Under the pieces are notes generated by a model that ran no database searches, had not been told where the DNA came from, and saw only the letters and a list, made by a program, of their open reading frames with translations. From Oscillospiraceae bacterium (GTDB lineage: Bacteria > Bacillota > Clostridia > Oscillospirales > CAG-272), in assembly GCA_015063905.1 (NCBI GenBank), contig SVTF01000001.1, forward strand, positions 57,431 through 121,430: a stretch of DNA of 64,000 nt, written 5' to 3'. Shown here piece by piece: positions 51,460 through 61,563 of this stretch. Each line of letters begins with the position of its first letter. Position 1 is the stretch's first letter. A program made the position numbers and the translations under genes.

Positions 51460-51954
51460 TCACTTTACCTCAAGGCCCATTATGCGCATGATCTCGGTTT
51501 GCTTTGCGCGCATTTCAGCATCCTCTTCCTCACTTCTCTCGTGATCGTATCCGAGAAGATGGAGCATAGAATGGACACACAAAAACGCAGTTTCTCTTTT
51601 GTAGCTGTGCCCGTATTCATCTGCCTGCTCGCGAGCCTTTTCAAGTGAAATGACTATGTCGCCAAGATTATTGAGTATTTCATCGATAGGAGGCTCCTCG
51701 CTTGATCCGTCGTAGTCGAAAAGCGGGAACGAAAGCACGTCTGTAGGCTTATCAACGCCTCTGTACTTTTTATTAAGCTCGTGTATGCCCTCGTTATCGG
51801 TAAACGTTACCGACACTTCACAGGCATTTTGAAAACCCTCAAAATCAAGAGTGGTTTCCACAGCTTCTCTTATAAGCATTTTAAGGTTGTAGGTTACGGG
51901 GAGCTTGTCCTGACCGTTTTCAAAGTATATGCGAAGATTCATCTTTCTGTTCAT
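51460..51954 (-). CDS. ybeY: Endoribonuclease YbeY (rRNA maturation)
   Basis: 'LNKKYRGVDKPTDVLSFPLFD', zinc motif 'FLCVHSMLHLLGYDHERSEE'. Confidence 0.97.
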   Translation of the reverse strand: MNRKMNLRIYFENGQDKLPVTYNLKMLIREAVETTLDFEGFQNACEVSVTFTDNEGIHELNKKYRGVDKPTDVLSFPLFDYDGSSEEPPIDEILNNLGDIVISLEKAREQADEYGHSYKRETAFLCVHSMLHLLGYDHERSEEEDAEMRAKQTEIMRIMGLEVK

Positions 51955-51968
51955 TTTTCAATTCCATA

Positions 51969-53024
51969 TCACTTATGCTGGTGATCGTTTTCCTTTCTTG
52001 CATAATTTTTTTTGCCTTCCGCTTCGCTTTTACGCGCGGCAGCCTTTTCTCTTTTTTCCCTATCGTATTTCTCATAGGCAAGAATAATTTTTTGAACGAG
52101 CTTATGTCTTACCACGTCGCGCTCGGTAAACGAGTGTATAGCGATATCGTCAATACCCTCAAGTATCTTCACTGCCTCGTAAAGACCGCTTTTCTGCCCT
52201 GCGGGAAGGTCCGTTTGCGTAAGGTCACCCGTGACCACAGCCTTGGAATTAAAGCCAAGGCGAGTTAAAAACATCTTCATCTGCTCGGGTGTGCAGTTTT
52301 GCGCCTCGTCAAGAATGATAAAGGAATCGTCAAGCGTACGTCCTCTCATGTATGCCAAGGGCGCCACCTCTATAACGCCCTTTTCTACCTGACGCTGATA
52401 ATTTTCCGCACCCATCATTTCAAATAACGCGTCGTATAGAGGGCGCAGATAAGGATCTATCTTGCTTTGCAAATCACCGGGCAAAAAACCAAGTTTTTCT
52501 CCCGCCTCTATCGCGGGGCGCGTGAGGATTATCCTTGACACCTGCTTGTCGCGAAGTGCCTTGACCGCCATTGCCACAGCTAAAAACGTTTTTCCCGTTC
52601 CCGCGGGTCCTATGCCCAGCACCACCGTGTTTTTCTTTATTGAATTAACGTACTGCTTTTGCCCAACCGTTTTTGCCTTTATGGGTTTTCCCTTCATTGT
52701 GACGCATATACAGTCGTCTCCCAGCGACTCCAGCTCATCCGCCTTGCCTGCCGCTACCGTATCACAGATGTATATCACGTTCTGATCTGTGATGCTTCCG
52801 CTATACTTTGCCATCTTGACAAGATATTTCACGGCGCAATAGGCATCCGCCACCGCGCCGTCATCGTCACCTGAAACGACTATAACGTCGCTACCGTCAT
52901 CCGTGACCCTATTGTGCAGCGCGACACCGAACTTTTTTTCAATTATCTCAACGTTTGAATCGAAGCTTCCAAACACCGCGGAAACGATATCGTCACCATC
53001 GACCTTAACAATCTTACTGCTCAT
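51969..53024 (-). CDS. phoH: PhoH-family ATPase
   Basis: 'KKNTVVLGIGPAGTGKTFLAVAMAV', 'ILTRPAIEAGEKLGFLPGDLQSKIDPYLRPLYDAL', 'FIILDEAQNCTPEQMKMFLTRLG'. Confidence 0.97.
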   Translation of the reverse strand: MSSKIVKVDGDDIVSAVFGSFDSNVEIIEKKFGVALHNRVTDDGSDVIVVSGDDDGAVADAYCAVKYLVKMAKYSGSITDQNVIYICDTVAAGKADELESLGDDCICVTMKGKPIKAKTVGQKQYVNSIKKNTVVLGIGPAGTGKTFLAVAMAVKALRDKQVSRIILTRPAIEAGEKLGFLPGDLQSKIDPYLRPLYDALFEMMGAENYQRQVEKGVIEVAPLAYMRGRTLDDSFIILDEAQNCTPEQMKMFLTRLGFNSKAVVTGDLTQTDLPAGQKSGLYEAVKILEGIDDIAIHSFTERDVVRHKLVQKIILAYEKYDREKREKAAARKSEAEGKKNYARKENDHQHK

Positions 53025-53051
53025 GTATTCATTATCCTTTCGCCGAGAATA

Positions 53052-54236
53052 TCACTCTGTGAGATCCACCTCAAATTCCGAGACCTCGGCAATGTTTTCT
53101 ATAGAAACGATCGTACACAAAAGCATGTACCTATCATCTCTGATTATTGGAGTTACAGTTTTGCGAACAACGATGCGATCCGATGCCATTTCGCCTAAAA
53201 GCTGTGAAAGCTCGAAATACGCAAGTATCTGCGCCTGCTCCTCGCTCCTTGTTTCCTTAACGTACTCGTATTCCATATATTTTACGGTACGCACGGATAG
53301 CGGGGTTTTTATTCCACCCACGAGGTCACAGTCCTCCACGATATCTATTTTATCATAAAGCGCGCCCTCTTTTCCATACTTTTTTGAAATGTTCATTGAA
53401 AAGTCAAAAAAATTTAAATATTTTTCGCAATATTCATATCCCGAATACACCTTTTTCTCATATTCATAGGGTATCTCAACGTAAAACTCCTCTTCCGTTC
53501 TCGCCATTACCGCTCCCGCGGCTCTTGTGTATCTGAACCCTATCTGCTGACTGTCAAACAGTCCGCTGACCAGCAATTCTCCCTTTTCCACGTACCTTCC
53601 AGCGCTTACAACGGCATTGCCACGAAACAGTCTTACCTCCTCAACCATGCCCGCCTTTTTTGCTATAAGATTGGCGGGCTTTGTGACGTCTTCCTTTTCG
53701 GGTGCTTTGGAATACTCTCTTATCTGAACCTCGGCAACTGTTCCAACTATGTTTATTGACATCCACGAAACACGGTCACTGTCTATCATGATCTTGTTCT
53801 CGATCCTATCGGTGTTTGCTTGATTTATCAGGCTTCCAACGCCAAAGCCCTGCTCCCGAAGCATTTCTTTTACCTCAAGTGTGGTCAGAGTTTCGTTTCC
53901 GATGACTTCTACCGACCACACGTATCTATGCGCCATAATTATAAGAAACACCGCACAGATCATACCAAAAGCGATACCGTAACGGTGCTTATAGCGCGAC
54001 AGAATATAAGGTATTCCCTGCTTTTTTTCAACCGAATACTCTACGCTTTTCTCGCGCGCGAGCCGTTCAAAGCGGCGAAATTCCGAATATCGAAATTGAA
54101 CCGACACCCTATCCGGAAAGGTTTTAAGATGAGAATAGGCAATGCCATAATACATACAGATATTGAGCAGCGTGGTTGCGCTAGTGTAGTCCGCGCTTAC
54201 CGTCACGCTTCCAAATAAAAACAGTATTATTCCCAT
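53052..54236 (-). CDS. yqfD: Sporulation protein YqfD
   Basis: 'VEVIGNETLTTLEVKEMLREQGFGVGSLINQANTDRIENKIMIDSDRVSWMSINIVGTVAEVQIRE'; next to yqfC and phoH. Confidence 0.93.
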   Translation of the reverse strand: MGIILFLFGSVTVSADYTSATTLLNICMYYGIAYSHLKTFPDRVSVQFRYSEFRRFERLAREKSVEYSVEKKQGIPYILSRYKHRYGIAFGMICAVFLIIMAHRYVWSVEVIGNETLTTLEVKEMLREQGFGVGSLINQANTDRIENKIMIDSDRVSWMSINIVGTVAEVQIREYSKAPEKEDVTKPANLIAKKAGMVEEVRLFRGNAVVSAGRYVEKGELLVSGLFDSQQIGFRYTRAAGAVMARTEEEFYVEIPYEYEKKVYSGYEYCEKYLNFFDFSMNISKKYGKEGALYDKIDIVEDCDLVGGIKTPLSVRTVKYMEYEYVKETRSEEQAQILAYFELSQLLGEMASDRIVVRKTVTPIIRDDRYMLLCTIVSIENIAEVSEFEVDLTE

Positions 54237-54239
54237 ATA

Positions 54240-54560
54240 TCACACTCCGTCCTCAAAAGAGATAGAACAAATGCAACCTTCAACCGTTACAGTGCCGTAG
54301 TGATATGTGGTGCATATAAGATCACAACCCATAACGTCAATGCAAAAGCCCTTGACGGCAAGCTTTATCTCATTCGTACAGTATTTTAGTATTCTTCGGC
54401 ATCCGCTGACAAAAAGGGTGTCGCGTCCGCGCATCTCTATTCGTATCTCTCCAAACAGTGCATCACTTGGTAGCCCTATCCCTTCAGACAGCACGTCTAC
54501 AAGACCTTTACGCTTCTTTTCGCTGTTTTTGCCGTAATTTTTTTCGTTGTTTTTTTGCAT
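54240..54560 (-). CDS. yqfC: Sporulation protein YqfC
   Basis: 'LPSDALFGEIRIEMRGRDTLFVSGCRRILKYCTNEIKLAVKGFCIDVMGCDLICTTYHYGTVTVEG'. Start chosen at MQKNNE (54560). Confidence 0.92.
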   Translation of the reverse strand: MQKNNEKNYGKNSEKKRKGLVDVLSEGIGLPSDALFGEIRIEMRGRDTLFVSGCRRILKYCTNEIKLAVKGFCIDVMGCDLICTTYHYGTVTVEGCICSISFEDGV

Positions 54561-54612
54561 ATCAAGACCTCTGGATAAATATAAATTACAAAAAGGACAA
54601 GGGGGATCGTTT

Positions 54613-55776
54613 ATGGAAGATTCCAAGTCGCAAAAAACACCTGATAAAGCAATACATGGGGGAATTATCATTGGTATTATTGCCGTTGCTACCTTTATTA
54701 TCATGATCATATCACCAGGCGCGGCAATTAATTATATGAATCAAGGGCTCAGTCTATGCGCCACAAGTGTAATCCCCTCGCTTTTTCCGTTTATGATAAT
54801 ATCCGAGCTTATCGTTGCCTGCGGCATCGGTCAACGCATGTCTAAACCGCTTTCGCCACTCACAAAAAGCCTCTTTGGCATTGGAAAATCGGGCGCGTGC
54901 GCATTTTTGCTTGGCACGTTGTGCGGCTTTCCCGTGGGGGCGCGAGTTGCCGCCTCTATGTATGATAAGGGGGATATTTCACCGCGCGAGCTTGAGCGCA
55001 TACTTACGTTTTGCAACAATCCATCCCCCGCTTTTATTATCAGTACGGTCGGCACCTCGCTGCTTGGCAGGCAGGACATAGGCATTCTGATATATGCGTG
55101 TGTCATAATTTCATCGGTAGCGATTGGTATTTTCGCAAACATCTTTACTAAAAAAAGCGGCCTGAACACCGATACTGACACAAGGGGGCGAGGGTATGAA
55201 GCCAATAGCATGGACGCGCAAATATTCACCTCTGCCGTAAGATCAAGCGCAGCTTCCATGCTGGTGGTTTGCGCGTACGTTGTCTTTTTTACAACGCTTG
55301 TCGGGTGTGTCAAAAGCTTGCTTTTAAGTTTTGGAATACCCTCGGTTTTATCTTCTATGCTATTTGGCTTTTTTGAGCTTTCATCGGGAGCTTCAAGCGC
55401 CGCGAATATTGGAAATCTGTTTTTATCTGCGGTAGCTTGCGCCTTGTTTTCGGGATGGTCGGGACTCTCGGTGCATTTTCAGATAATGTCGGTTACGTCC
55501 AACGCAAAAATCAGCTACAAGCCGTATCTTTTATCCAAGGCTGCACAAGGAATAATTTGTGCCGCGCTGTGCGCCTTGGCGCTGAAATTTGCTTTTCCCT
55601 CTCTCTTGACTAAAGAGGCAGGAGCAATTCTTACAGACATCAAGCTTTTCGGAATAGACAAGGGACTTGGACTGTGTGCGCTGTTCTTTATTGCGTCATT
55701 ACTTCCGTTGGCTCTCCAAACTTTTGATAAAAAACAGAATTACGGGAAAAACAGGAAAGTCCTTGACAATCAGTAA
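54613..55776 (+). CDS. ylbJ: Sporulation integral membrane protein YlbJ-like
   Basis: 'CATSVIPSLFPFMIISELIVACG', 'LGTLCGFPVGARVAASMYDKGDISPRELERILTFCNNPSPAFIISTVG'. Start chosen at MEDSKS. Confidence 0.88.
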   Translation: MEDSKSQKTPDKAIHGGIIIGIIAVATFIIMIISPGAAINYMNQGLSLCATSVIPSLFPFMIISELIVACGIGQRMSKPLSPLTKSLFGIGKSGACAFLLGTLCGFPVGARVAASMYDKGDISPRELERILTFCNNPSPAFIISTVGTSLLGRQDIGILIYACVIISSVAIGIFANIFTKKSGLNTDTDTRGRGYEANSMDAQIFTSAVRSSAASMLVVCAYVVFFTTLVGCVKSLLLSFGIPSVLSSMLFGFFELSSGASSAANIGNLFLSAVACALFSGWSGLSVHFQIMSVTSNAKISYKPYLLSKAAQGIICAALCALALKFAFPSLLTKEAGAILTDIKLFGIDKGLGLCALFFIASLLPLALQTFDKKQNYGKNRKVLDNQ

Positions 55777-55791
55777 AAACTATGATAGAAT
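55763..55791 (+). promoter_or_regulatory. Sigma-A-type promoter overlapping the end of ylbJ, reading into the lipoprotein gene
   Basis: ttgaca - 17 nt - tagaat. Confidence 0.7.
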
Positions 55792-55836
55792 GTTTATGCG
55801 AATGTGGTCAAAAACAATTACTAAGTGGAGGACAAC

Positions 55837-56403
55837 ATGAAAAAGTTTTTTAGAATTTTAACCGTAAGCGCACTCGCCCTGGCGATGCTTCTCTCGTTCG
55901 CTTCTTGCGATCTCTTTAACCCCCTCAAGATAGACGACGTTGAGGATGCGCTCAGTGATTTTGCTGAGGATAACGAAGACGAGTATTACTTTGAGGAATC
56001 CGAAAAGTCTTACAAGAAGGCTCTTGCTAAGGGCTTTGAAGAGTTAGGTAAGGTTAAGGGCGGCGTTGAGTCTTTCTTTACTTTTGCCGAATTAGAGGAT
56101 GAAGCTTCTTGGTGCTGGATTGTTGAGCTTGAGGAAACCGCTGACGCAAAGCTTGTAGAAAAAGAGATTGAGGATGGTCTTGAGGACGTTCTGTATGCTA
56201 CGCTTTACGAGGTCATAATTGCAGAATATGACGAGGAAGATCTTGGAATAGTGGAAGATATGATCGAGACCGGTATCAAGGAACAGATCGAGGAGATAGT
56301 TCCCTCCAAGATGTTGGTTGTCAGAAAAGGCAACATCGTATTCTTCGGTGCAAAGAGCGTTGTAAACACAGCTCTTGACGAAATTGAGGACGCAAAGAAA
56401 TAA
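55837..56403 (+). CDS. Small acidic putative lipoprotein of unknown function
   Basis: Signal peptide and lipobox 'LLSFASC', Asp/Glu-rich mature part; SD gtggagg upstream of the Met at 55837. Confidence 0.8.
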   Translation: MKKFFRILTVSALALAMLLSFASCDLFNPLKIDDVEDALSDFAEDNEDEYYFEESEKSYKKALAKGFEELGKVKGGVESFFTFAELEDEASWCWIVELEETADAKLVEKEIEDGLEDVLYATLYEVIIAEYDEEDLGIVEDMIETGIKEQIEEIVPSKMLVVRKGNIVFFGAKSVVNTALDEIEDAKK

Positions 56404-56435
56404 TATTTGACATTTCTACATACACATTCGTAGAT

Positions 56436-56465
56436 CACCCACGGGTCATCCCGTGGGTGTTTTTG
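56436..56465 (+). terminator. Intrinsic terminator
   Basis: cacccacggg tcat cccgtgggtg followed by ttttt. Confidence 0.92.
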
Positions 56466-56491
56466 AATACGTAATAAAATATTAAAAACTG

Positions 56492-56520
56492 TTGACAAAG
56501 GAAAAAATGTGTGATACAAT
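56492..56520 (+). promoter_or_regulatory. Sigma-A-type promoter upstream of the valS T-box leader
   Basis: ttgaca - 17 nt - tacaat. Confidence 0.8.
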
Positions 56521-56540
56521 ATATTGCAATACGAAAACGC

Positions 56541-56772
56541 AATGACCGAGAGGAGTAAGTCAAGCTCCATTTTCAGAGAGTAGGCGGGCGGTGTGAGCCT
56601 ATAAGGATATTGACTAAAGGTAGCTCGTGAGCGGCGTGGGTGAAGGTTTTTTCTGTGTAGCCTACGACGGTGGCAACGTTAGAGCTTTTGAGAGGTGTTT
56701 GTAAACAGAGCAAGCACAAATTAGGTGGTACCGCGCTTTTTGCGCCCTGATGAAATATCAGGGCGTTTTTTA
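56541..56772 (+). promoter_or_regulatory. T-box riboswitch leader of valS
   Basis: Stem I 'ccgagaggagtaagtcaa', distal AGAGAG, T-box 'aggtggtaccgcg' at 56723-56735, terminator gccctgat-gaaat-atcagggc plus T-run at 56744-56770. Confidence 0.95.
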
Positions 56773-56813
56773 TTTGATTTAAATACAGAACATAAAAGAA
56801 AGGAAACATAAAA

Positions 56814-59459
56814 ATGAATTCCTACAACGAACTTCCAAAGACGTATTCTCCCTCCGAATTTGAGGACAGAATTTATACCGAGTGGTGTGAAAAGGGATAT
56901 TTCACGCCCGACAAAAACAATAACAATCCCTCTTTTTCAATAGTTATCCCTCCACCAAACGTCACGGGTCAGCTCCACATGGGCCACGCGCTTGACGAGA
57001 CTCTGCAGGACATTCTCGTTCGCTATAAGAGAATGCAGGGCTTCAACACCCTTTGGGTCCCCGGCACAGACCACGCGGGCATCGCTACGCAGATCAAGGT
57101 CGAGGAGCGTCTCCGAGTTGACGAGGGCTTGACAAGATACGATCTCGGCAGAGAAAAATTCCTCGAGCGCGTTTGGGGATGGAAGGACACCTACGAGGCT
57201 CGCATCACGGGTCAGCTCAAAAAGCTGGGCGCATCGTGCGACTGGACAAGACAGCGCTTCACTATGGACGAGGGCTGCTCCAGAGCTGTTCGCGAGGTTT
57301 TCGTCAACCTTTACGACAAGGGACTTATCTATCGCGGTCACCGTATCATCAACTGGTGTCCCAGATGTCTGACGGCGCTTTCAGATGCCGAGGTCGAATA
57401 CAAGGATCAACCGGGGTATTTCTGGCACATCAAGTATCCTATTATCGGCGAGGACAGCTACGTTGAGGTCGCAACAACGCGTCCCGAGACTATGTTCGGC
57501 GATACCGCCGTTGCGGTCAATCCCGAGGACGAGAACACCAAGCATCTTATCGGCAAAAAGGTTCTCCTTCCCATCGTTAACCGCGAGATCCCCGTAATTG
57601 CGGACGATTACGTTGAGATTGGCTTTGGTACGGGCTGTGTTAAGATCACTCCCGCGCACGACCCCAACGACTTTATGGTGGGTCAGCGCCACAACCTCGA
57701 GCAGATCAAGGTTATGAACGACGATGCTACCATGAACGCTTACGCGGGCAAATACGAGGGTATGGACAGATACACCTGCCGCAAGGCTCTCGTTGCAGAC
57801 CTTGAGGCCGAAGGCTATCTCGTTAAGGTCGAGCCTCACGACCACAACGTTGGCGTTTGCTACCGTTGCGGAACAACTGTTGAGCCTTTGACGAGCGATC
57901 AGTGGTTTGTTAAGATGAAGCCTCTCGCTGCTCCCGCTATTGAGGCGGTTGAAAACGGCGATGTCAATTTCGTTCCCGAACGCTTCTCCAAGAACTATTT
58001 CAACTGGATGAACAATATTCTTGACTGGTGCATTTCCCGTCAGCTCTGGTGGGGTCACCGTATTCCCGCCTTCTATTGCGACGAGTGCGGCGAAATGACC
58101 GTTTCAAAGACCGATATCGACACCTGCCCCAAGTGCGGCTCAAAGGTAAGGCAGGACGAGGACGTTCTCGACACTTGGTTCTCCTCTGCCCTCTGGCCCT
58201 TCTCCACTCTTGGATGGCCCGACAAGACCGAGGATCTCAAAAAGTATTATCCCACCGACGTTCTGGTTACGGGATACGATATAATCACCTTCTGGGTTTC
58301 GCGTATGATATTCTCAGGACTTGAGCATATGGGAGAAAAGCCCTTCTCCACTGTATTTATTCACGGTCTCGTTCGCGACGCGCAGGGACGCAAGATGTCC
58401 AAATCCTTGGGCAACGGTATCGATCCCCTCGAGGTCATCAAGCAGTACGGTGCGGACGCGCTCCGCTTTGCGCTGGCTACGGGTAACTCGCCCGGAAACG
58501 ATATGAGATTCTCCGACGAGAAGATCGAGGCGGCAAGAAACTTTGCAAACAAGCTTTGGAACGCTTCGAGATTCGTTCGTATGAATCTCACCATTGATGA
58601 GATCAAGCTTCCCGATGCGGACAAGCTTGCCATCGAGGACAAATGGATCCTTAACGAATTCAACGCGCTCTGCGAAAATGTTGTAACCAACCTTGACAAT
58701 TTTGAAGTCGGCGTTGCTCTGGGCGCAATATACAGCTTTACTTGGGACATCTTCTGTGACTGGTACATTGAGCTTGCAAAGGCAAGATTCAACGAAAAGG
58801 ACACCGAGGCAAACCTTGTTTGCCAGAACGTTATCGCTTACGTTCTTGAGGGTACGCTTAAGCTGCTCCATCCCTTTATGCCCTTCATCACCGAGGAGAT
58901 CTATCAGGCTCTGCCTCACGATGCGGAAAGCATTATGATATCCGAATATCCCAAGGCACAGGATGCGCTTTGCTTCCCTGCAGATGCCGAGAAGATGACC
59001 AAGATCATCGACGCCATCAAGGCGATAAGAACGCGCCGCAGCGAGATGAACGTTGCTCCCTCCAAGAAGGCAAAGGTTTATCTTGCAACCAAATATGCGG
59101 ATATATTTGCATCCGCAGAGGCATTCTTTGTCCGTCTTGCATCGGCTTCCGAGCTTGTTGTGGCTGATGCCTTTGACGAGAGTGAGGTAAGCGCAGATAA
59201 TGCCGTTCAGATAATCACCGACGCGGCAACCATCTTCCTTCCCCTCTCCGACATCATTGATTTTGAAAAGGAAAAGGCTCGCCTTGAGGGCGAAAAGAAA
59301 AAGCTCGAATGTGAGATCGAGCGCATAGAAAAGAAGCTTGCAAACGAGGGCTTCGTTGCAAAGGCTCCCGCGGCAGTTGTTGAGGGAGAGAAAGCCAAAA
59401 TGGCTAAGTACAAGGAAAACCTTGACGGCATCATAGCAGCTCTTGCTAAATTAGGCTAA
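56814..59459 (+). CDS. valS: Valyl-tRNA synthetase
   Basis: '[48 protein letters not shown]', '[16 protein letters not shown]', C-terminal coiled coil. Confidence 0.99.
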   Translation: MNSYNELPKTYSPSEFEDRIYTEWCEKGYFTPDKNNNNPSFSIVIPPPNVTGQLHMGHALDETLQDILVRYKRMQGFNTLWVPGTDHAGIATQIKVEERLRVDEGLTRYDLGREKFLERVWGWKDTYEARITGQLKKLGASCDWTRQRFTMDEGCSRAVREVFVNLYDKGLIYRGHRIINWCPRCLTALSDAEVEYKDQPGYFWHIKYPIIGEDSYVEVATTRPETMFGDTAVAVNPEDENTKHLIGKKVLLPIVNREIPVIADDYVEIGFGTGCVKITPAHDPNDFMVGQRHNLEQIKVMNDDATMNAYAGKYEGMDRYTCRKALVADLEAEGYLVKVEPHDHNVGVCYRCGTTVEPLTSDQWFVKMKPLAAPAIEAVENGDVNFVPERFSKNYFNWMNNILDWCISRQLWWGHRIPAFYCDECGEMTVSKTDIDTCPKCGSKVRQDEDVLDTWFSSALWPFSTLGWPDKTEDLKKYYPTDVLVTGYDIITFWVSRMIFSGLEHMGEKPFSTVFIHGLVRDAQGRKMSKSLGNGIDPLEVIKQYGADALRFALATGNSPGNDMRFSDEKIEAARNFANKLWNASRFVRMNLTIDEIKLPDADKLAIEDKWILNEFNALCENVVTNLDNFEVGVALGAIYSFTWDIFCDWYIELAKARFNEKDTEANLVCQNVIAYVLEGTLKLLHPFMPFITEEIYQALPHDAESIMISEYPKAQDALCFPADAEKMTKIIDAIKAIRTRRSEMNVAPSKKAKVYLATKYADIFASAEAFFVRLASASELVVADAFDESEVSADNAVQIITDAATIFLPLSDIIDFEKEKARLEGEKKKLECEIERIEKKLANEGFVAKAPAAVVEGEKAKMAKYKENLDGIIAALAKLG

Positions 59460-59516
59460 GAGTACCCAAATCATTCTTTCGTATCCCAATTTTAATAAAC
59501 GCTGAATTTAGTTGTA

Positions 59517-59611
59517 CTAACTCGGTTGGGTTCACCAATCTATCAACACGGGTAGGCTCAGCAGGTTGAAATTTTGCTTGCAAAATTTCAACGTCACCCC
59601 AATCTAGTTAG
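59517..59611. repeat. Nested intergenic inverted repeat downstream of valS
   Basis: Inner perfect 13-bp gttgaaattttgc/gcaaaatttcaac (59565-59592); outer imperfect ctaactcggttggg / ccccaatctagttag. Confidence 0.75.
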
Positions 59612-59711
59612 AACCTAAAAGCCTTAAAAGGTTTTGCGGAGCTTTTTTCAAAAGCGACTCGCCGAAGGCACGCGCATCTCATTTGAACAATTTAAAAATC
59701 ACAGGTAAAAA

Positions 59712-60545
59712 ATGAACACAAAATATCTTTTTCTCGATATAGACGGAACGCTCGTGGGTTACGACTCCAAAATGCCCGAGTCCGCGCTTGCGGCTCTCAA
59801 CGCCGCCCAAAAAAACGGACACAAGGTAATAATTGCCTCGGGACGCTCGCGCTCTATAATCTACCCCGATCTTCTGGCGGCGGTGGATTTTGACGGCATC
59901 ATCGCCTCGGGCGGCGCCTGTGTTGTATGCAACGGCGAGGTCATTTTCCGCAGTACCATCACGGGCGACACATTTCGCGGCATAGTTGATTATTTTCGCC
60001 GCGAGGGCATACGCTTTATAGTTCAATCGTCCGAAGCATCTTACGGTGAGCCCGATTTCCGCACCATTATGATACCCGCTATGATAAAGTCGGGTTATTC
60101 CAAAGATCTTATCGATAAGTCCTTTTCGGACGTTATCACAGTCGACGATATTTTAAGCGTTCCCGACGTTGAAAAGTTTTCCTATTATCTATCTCCCCTC
60201 TCGCCAAAGCAAATATCCGATGACAACGACGGCAAGTTCTACGTCACCGATTTCAGTGTGGGCAAGGCGGCAGAAAACTCGGAACTCTTTTTTGGCGAGA
60301 TGAACATGGCAGGCGTCAACAAAGCAACAGCTATCGAGCGCTATATGGCGCACGTCGGCGCGCCTATATCCGACTCCATCGCCTTCGGCGACAGCGGAAA
60401 CGACCTTGAAATGATGAAATTCGCCGGCTTCTCGGTTGCAATGGGCAACGCAACACAGCCTATAAAGGACGCCGCCGATATGATCACCGACGACGTCGAT
60501 AAGGACGGAATATACAACGCTTTCGTAAAGCTTGGGCTGATATAA
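59712..60545 (+). CDS. HAD-superfamily hydrolase, Cof-like
   Basis: 'YLFLDIDGTLVGYDSKMPESALAALNAAQKNGHKVIIASGRS', 'VNKATAIERYM', 'IAFGDSGNDLEMMKFAGFSVAMGNA'. Confidence 0.95.
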   Translation: MNTKYLFLDIDGTLVGYDSKMPESALAALNAAQKNGHKVIIASGRSRSIIYPDLLAAVDFDGIIASGGACVVCNGEVIFRSTITGDTFRGIVDYFRREGIRFIVQSSEASYGEPDFRTIMIPAMIKSGYSKDLIDKSFSDVITVDDILSVPDVEKFSYYLSPLSPKQISDDNDGKFYVTDFSVGKAAENSELFFGEMNMAGVNKATAIERYMAHVGAPISDSIAFGDSGNDLEMMKFAGFSVAMGNATQPIKDAADMITDDVDKDGIYNAFVKLGLI

Positions 60546-60548
60546 GAT

Positions 60549-60577
60549 AAAACCGACCGAAATTTTCGGTCGGTTTT
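60549..60577. terminator. Bidirectional intrinsic terminator
   Basis: aaaaccgaccgaaattttcggtcggtttt between convergent genes. Confidence 0.88.
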
Positions 60578-60580
60578 CAT

Positions 60581-61363
60581 TTATTTATTAAGATTCTCTA
60601 TGTATTCCTTGGGCGGCACGCCCATTTGCTGCTTGAATATCTTGGAAAAATACAAGGCGTCGCCAAAGCCTGCGAGTATCGCGATATTCTTCACACTGAC
60701 TACTCCCTGCTCCATCAAAAACAGGGCGTGCTTCATTCTGAGATCGCGCAGATAAGCGGTGAAGGCTATGCCCTTTTTGCGCTTGAACAAAAAAGAAAGA
60801 TATTTGGCATCGTAGCCTAAGACTTCGGCAAGTGCCGACAGGCAAAAATCCGCCCTTGTAAAGTTATCGTCGGTGACGGCAAGCATTTTAGAGATAAGAT
60901 CGCTATGCTTTTTCTTTGACGGGCTTAGATGCGCAAAACTGTATAAAAGCACCGCCTCAGCCATTAGGTCGACGTTGGTATCGTCGGCTTTTTTTATGCT
61001 CTCGAGCCAGAAGTCAATAAGAGCGCCATAGCCCTCGAATATGCAACCGTTAATCGCCGTACCGCTTCTATCGTATAGCTCAACCGCGCGCCTACCGTCA
61101 AATGTAACGTAACAGTATTCAATATCCTCGCCGAAAACACTGAAATCCACGCCTTTTTCCACGATGAAAACACATCCGTCGTCCAAATTGTAGTCCTTTG
61201 CATCAACCGTCAGCTTACCCTGTCCGCGCGTTACAATGCCGAGCAGATATTTATCTTTTTTGGCGTGTTTTTGCAGTCCGTTTTTAGTTTCGTACACAAA
61301 ATTCGCGCAAGTAAGGTCGCTCGACCTGTTTATATTGAATTTGCAGATGTTATTGCTTTCCAT
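60581..61363 (-). CDS. AraC-family transcriptional regulator
   Basis: C-terminal double HTH 'LAEVLGYDAKYLSFLFKRKKGIAFTAYLRDLRMKHALFLM..VSVKNIAILAGFGDALYFSKIFKQQMGVPPKEY'; N-terminal cupin-like domain. Confidence 0.95.
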   Translation of the reverse strand: MESNNICKFNINRSSDLTCANFVYETKNGLQKHAKKDKYLLGIVTRGQGKLTVDAKDYNLDDGCVFIVEKGVDFSVFGEDIEYCYVTFDGRRAVELYDRSGTAINGCIFEGYGALIDFWLESIKKADDTNVDLMAEAVLLYSFAHLSPSKKKHSDLISKMLAVTDDNFTRADFCLSALAEVLGYDAKYLSFLFKRKKGIAFTAYLRDLRMKHALFLMEQGVVSVKNIAILAGFGDALYFSKIFKQQMGVPPKEYIENLNK

Positions 61364-61459
61364 TTTACCCCTCGTACGCTAAATGCAATATTTTCTCAAT
61401 TATATCCCTAAAATGAGCAAAAGTCAAGAATTTATCCATATATTCATAGAAAAATTCCA

Positions 61460-61488
61460 TTGAACGTGGTTATGGTGTATGCTATAAT
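61460..61488 (+). promoter_or_regulatory. Sigma-A-type promoter for the transporter/oxidoreductase genes
   Basis: ttgaac - 17 nt - tataat. Confidence 0.65.
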
Positions 61489-61563
61489 AAAAGCAATTAC
61501 AAAGAAGCTTTTGTTATATAATCAAATCGTAAAATATAAAAATGTATTTCCGCGGGGACTTTT

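Noticed and set aside
57381-58058. 225-aa minus-strand ORF opposite valS (also 58314..58919)
   Set aside because: Opposite highly conserved ValRS coding sequence; low-complexity Val/Leu/Asn translation typical of shadow ORFs.
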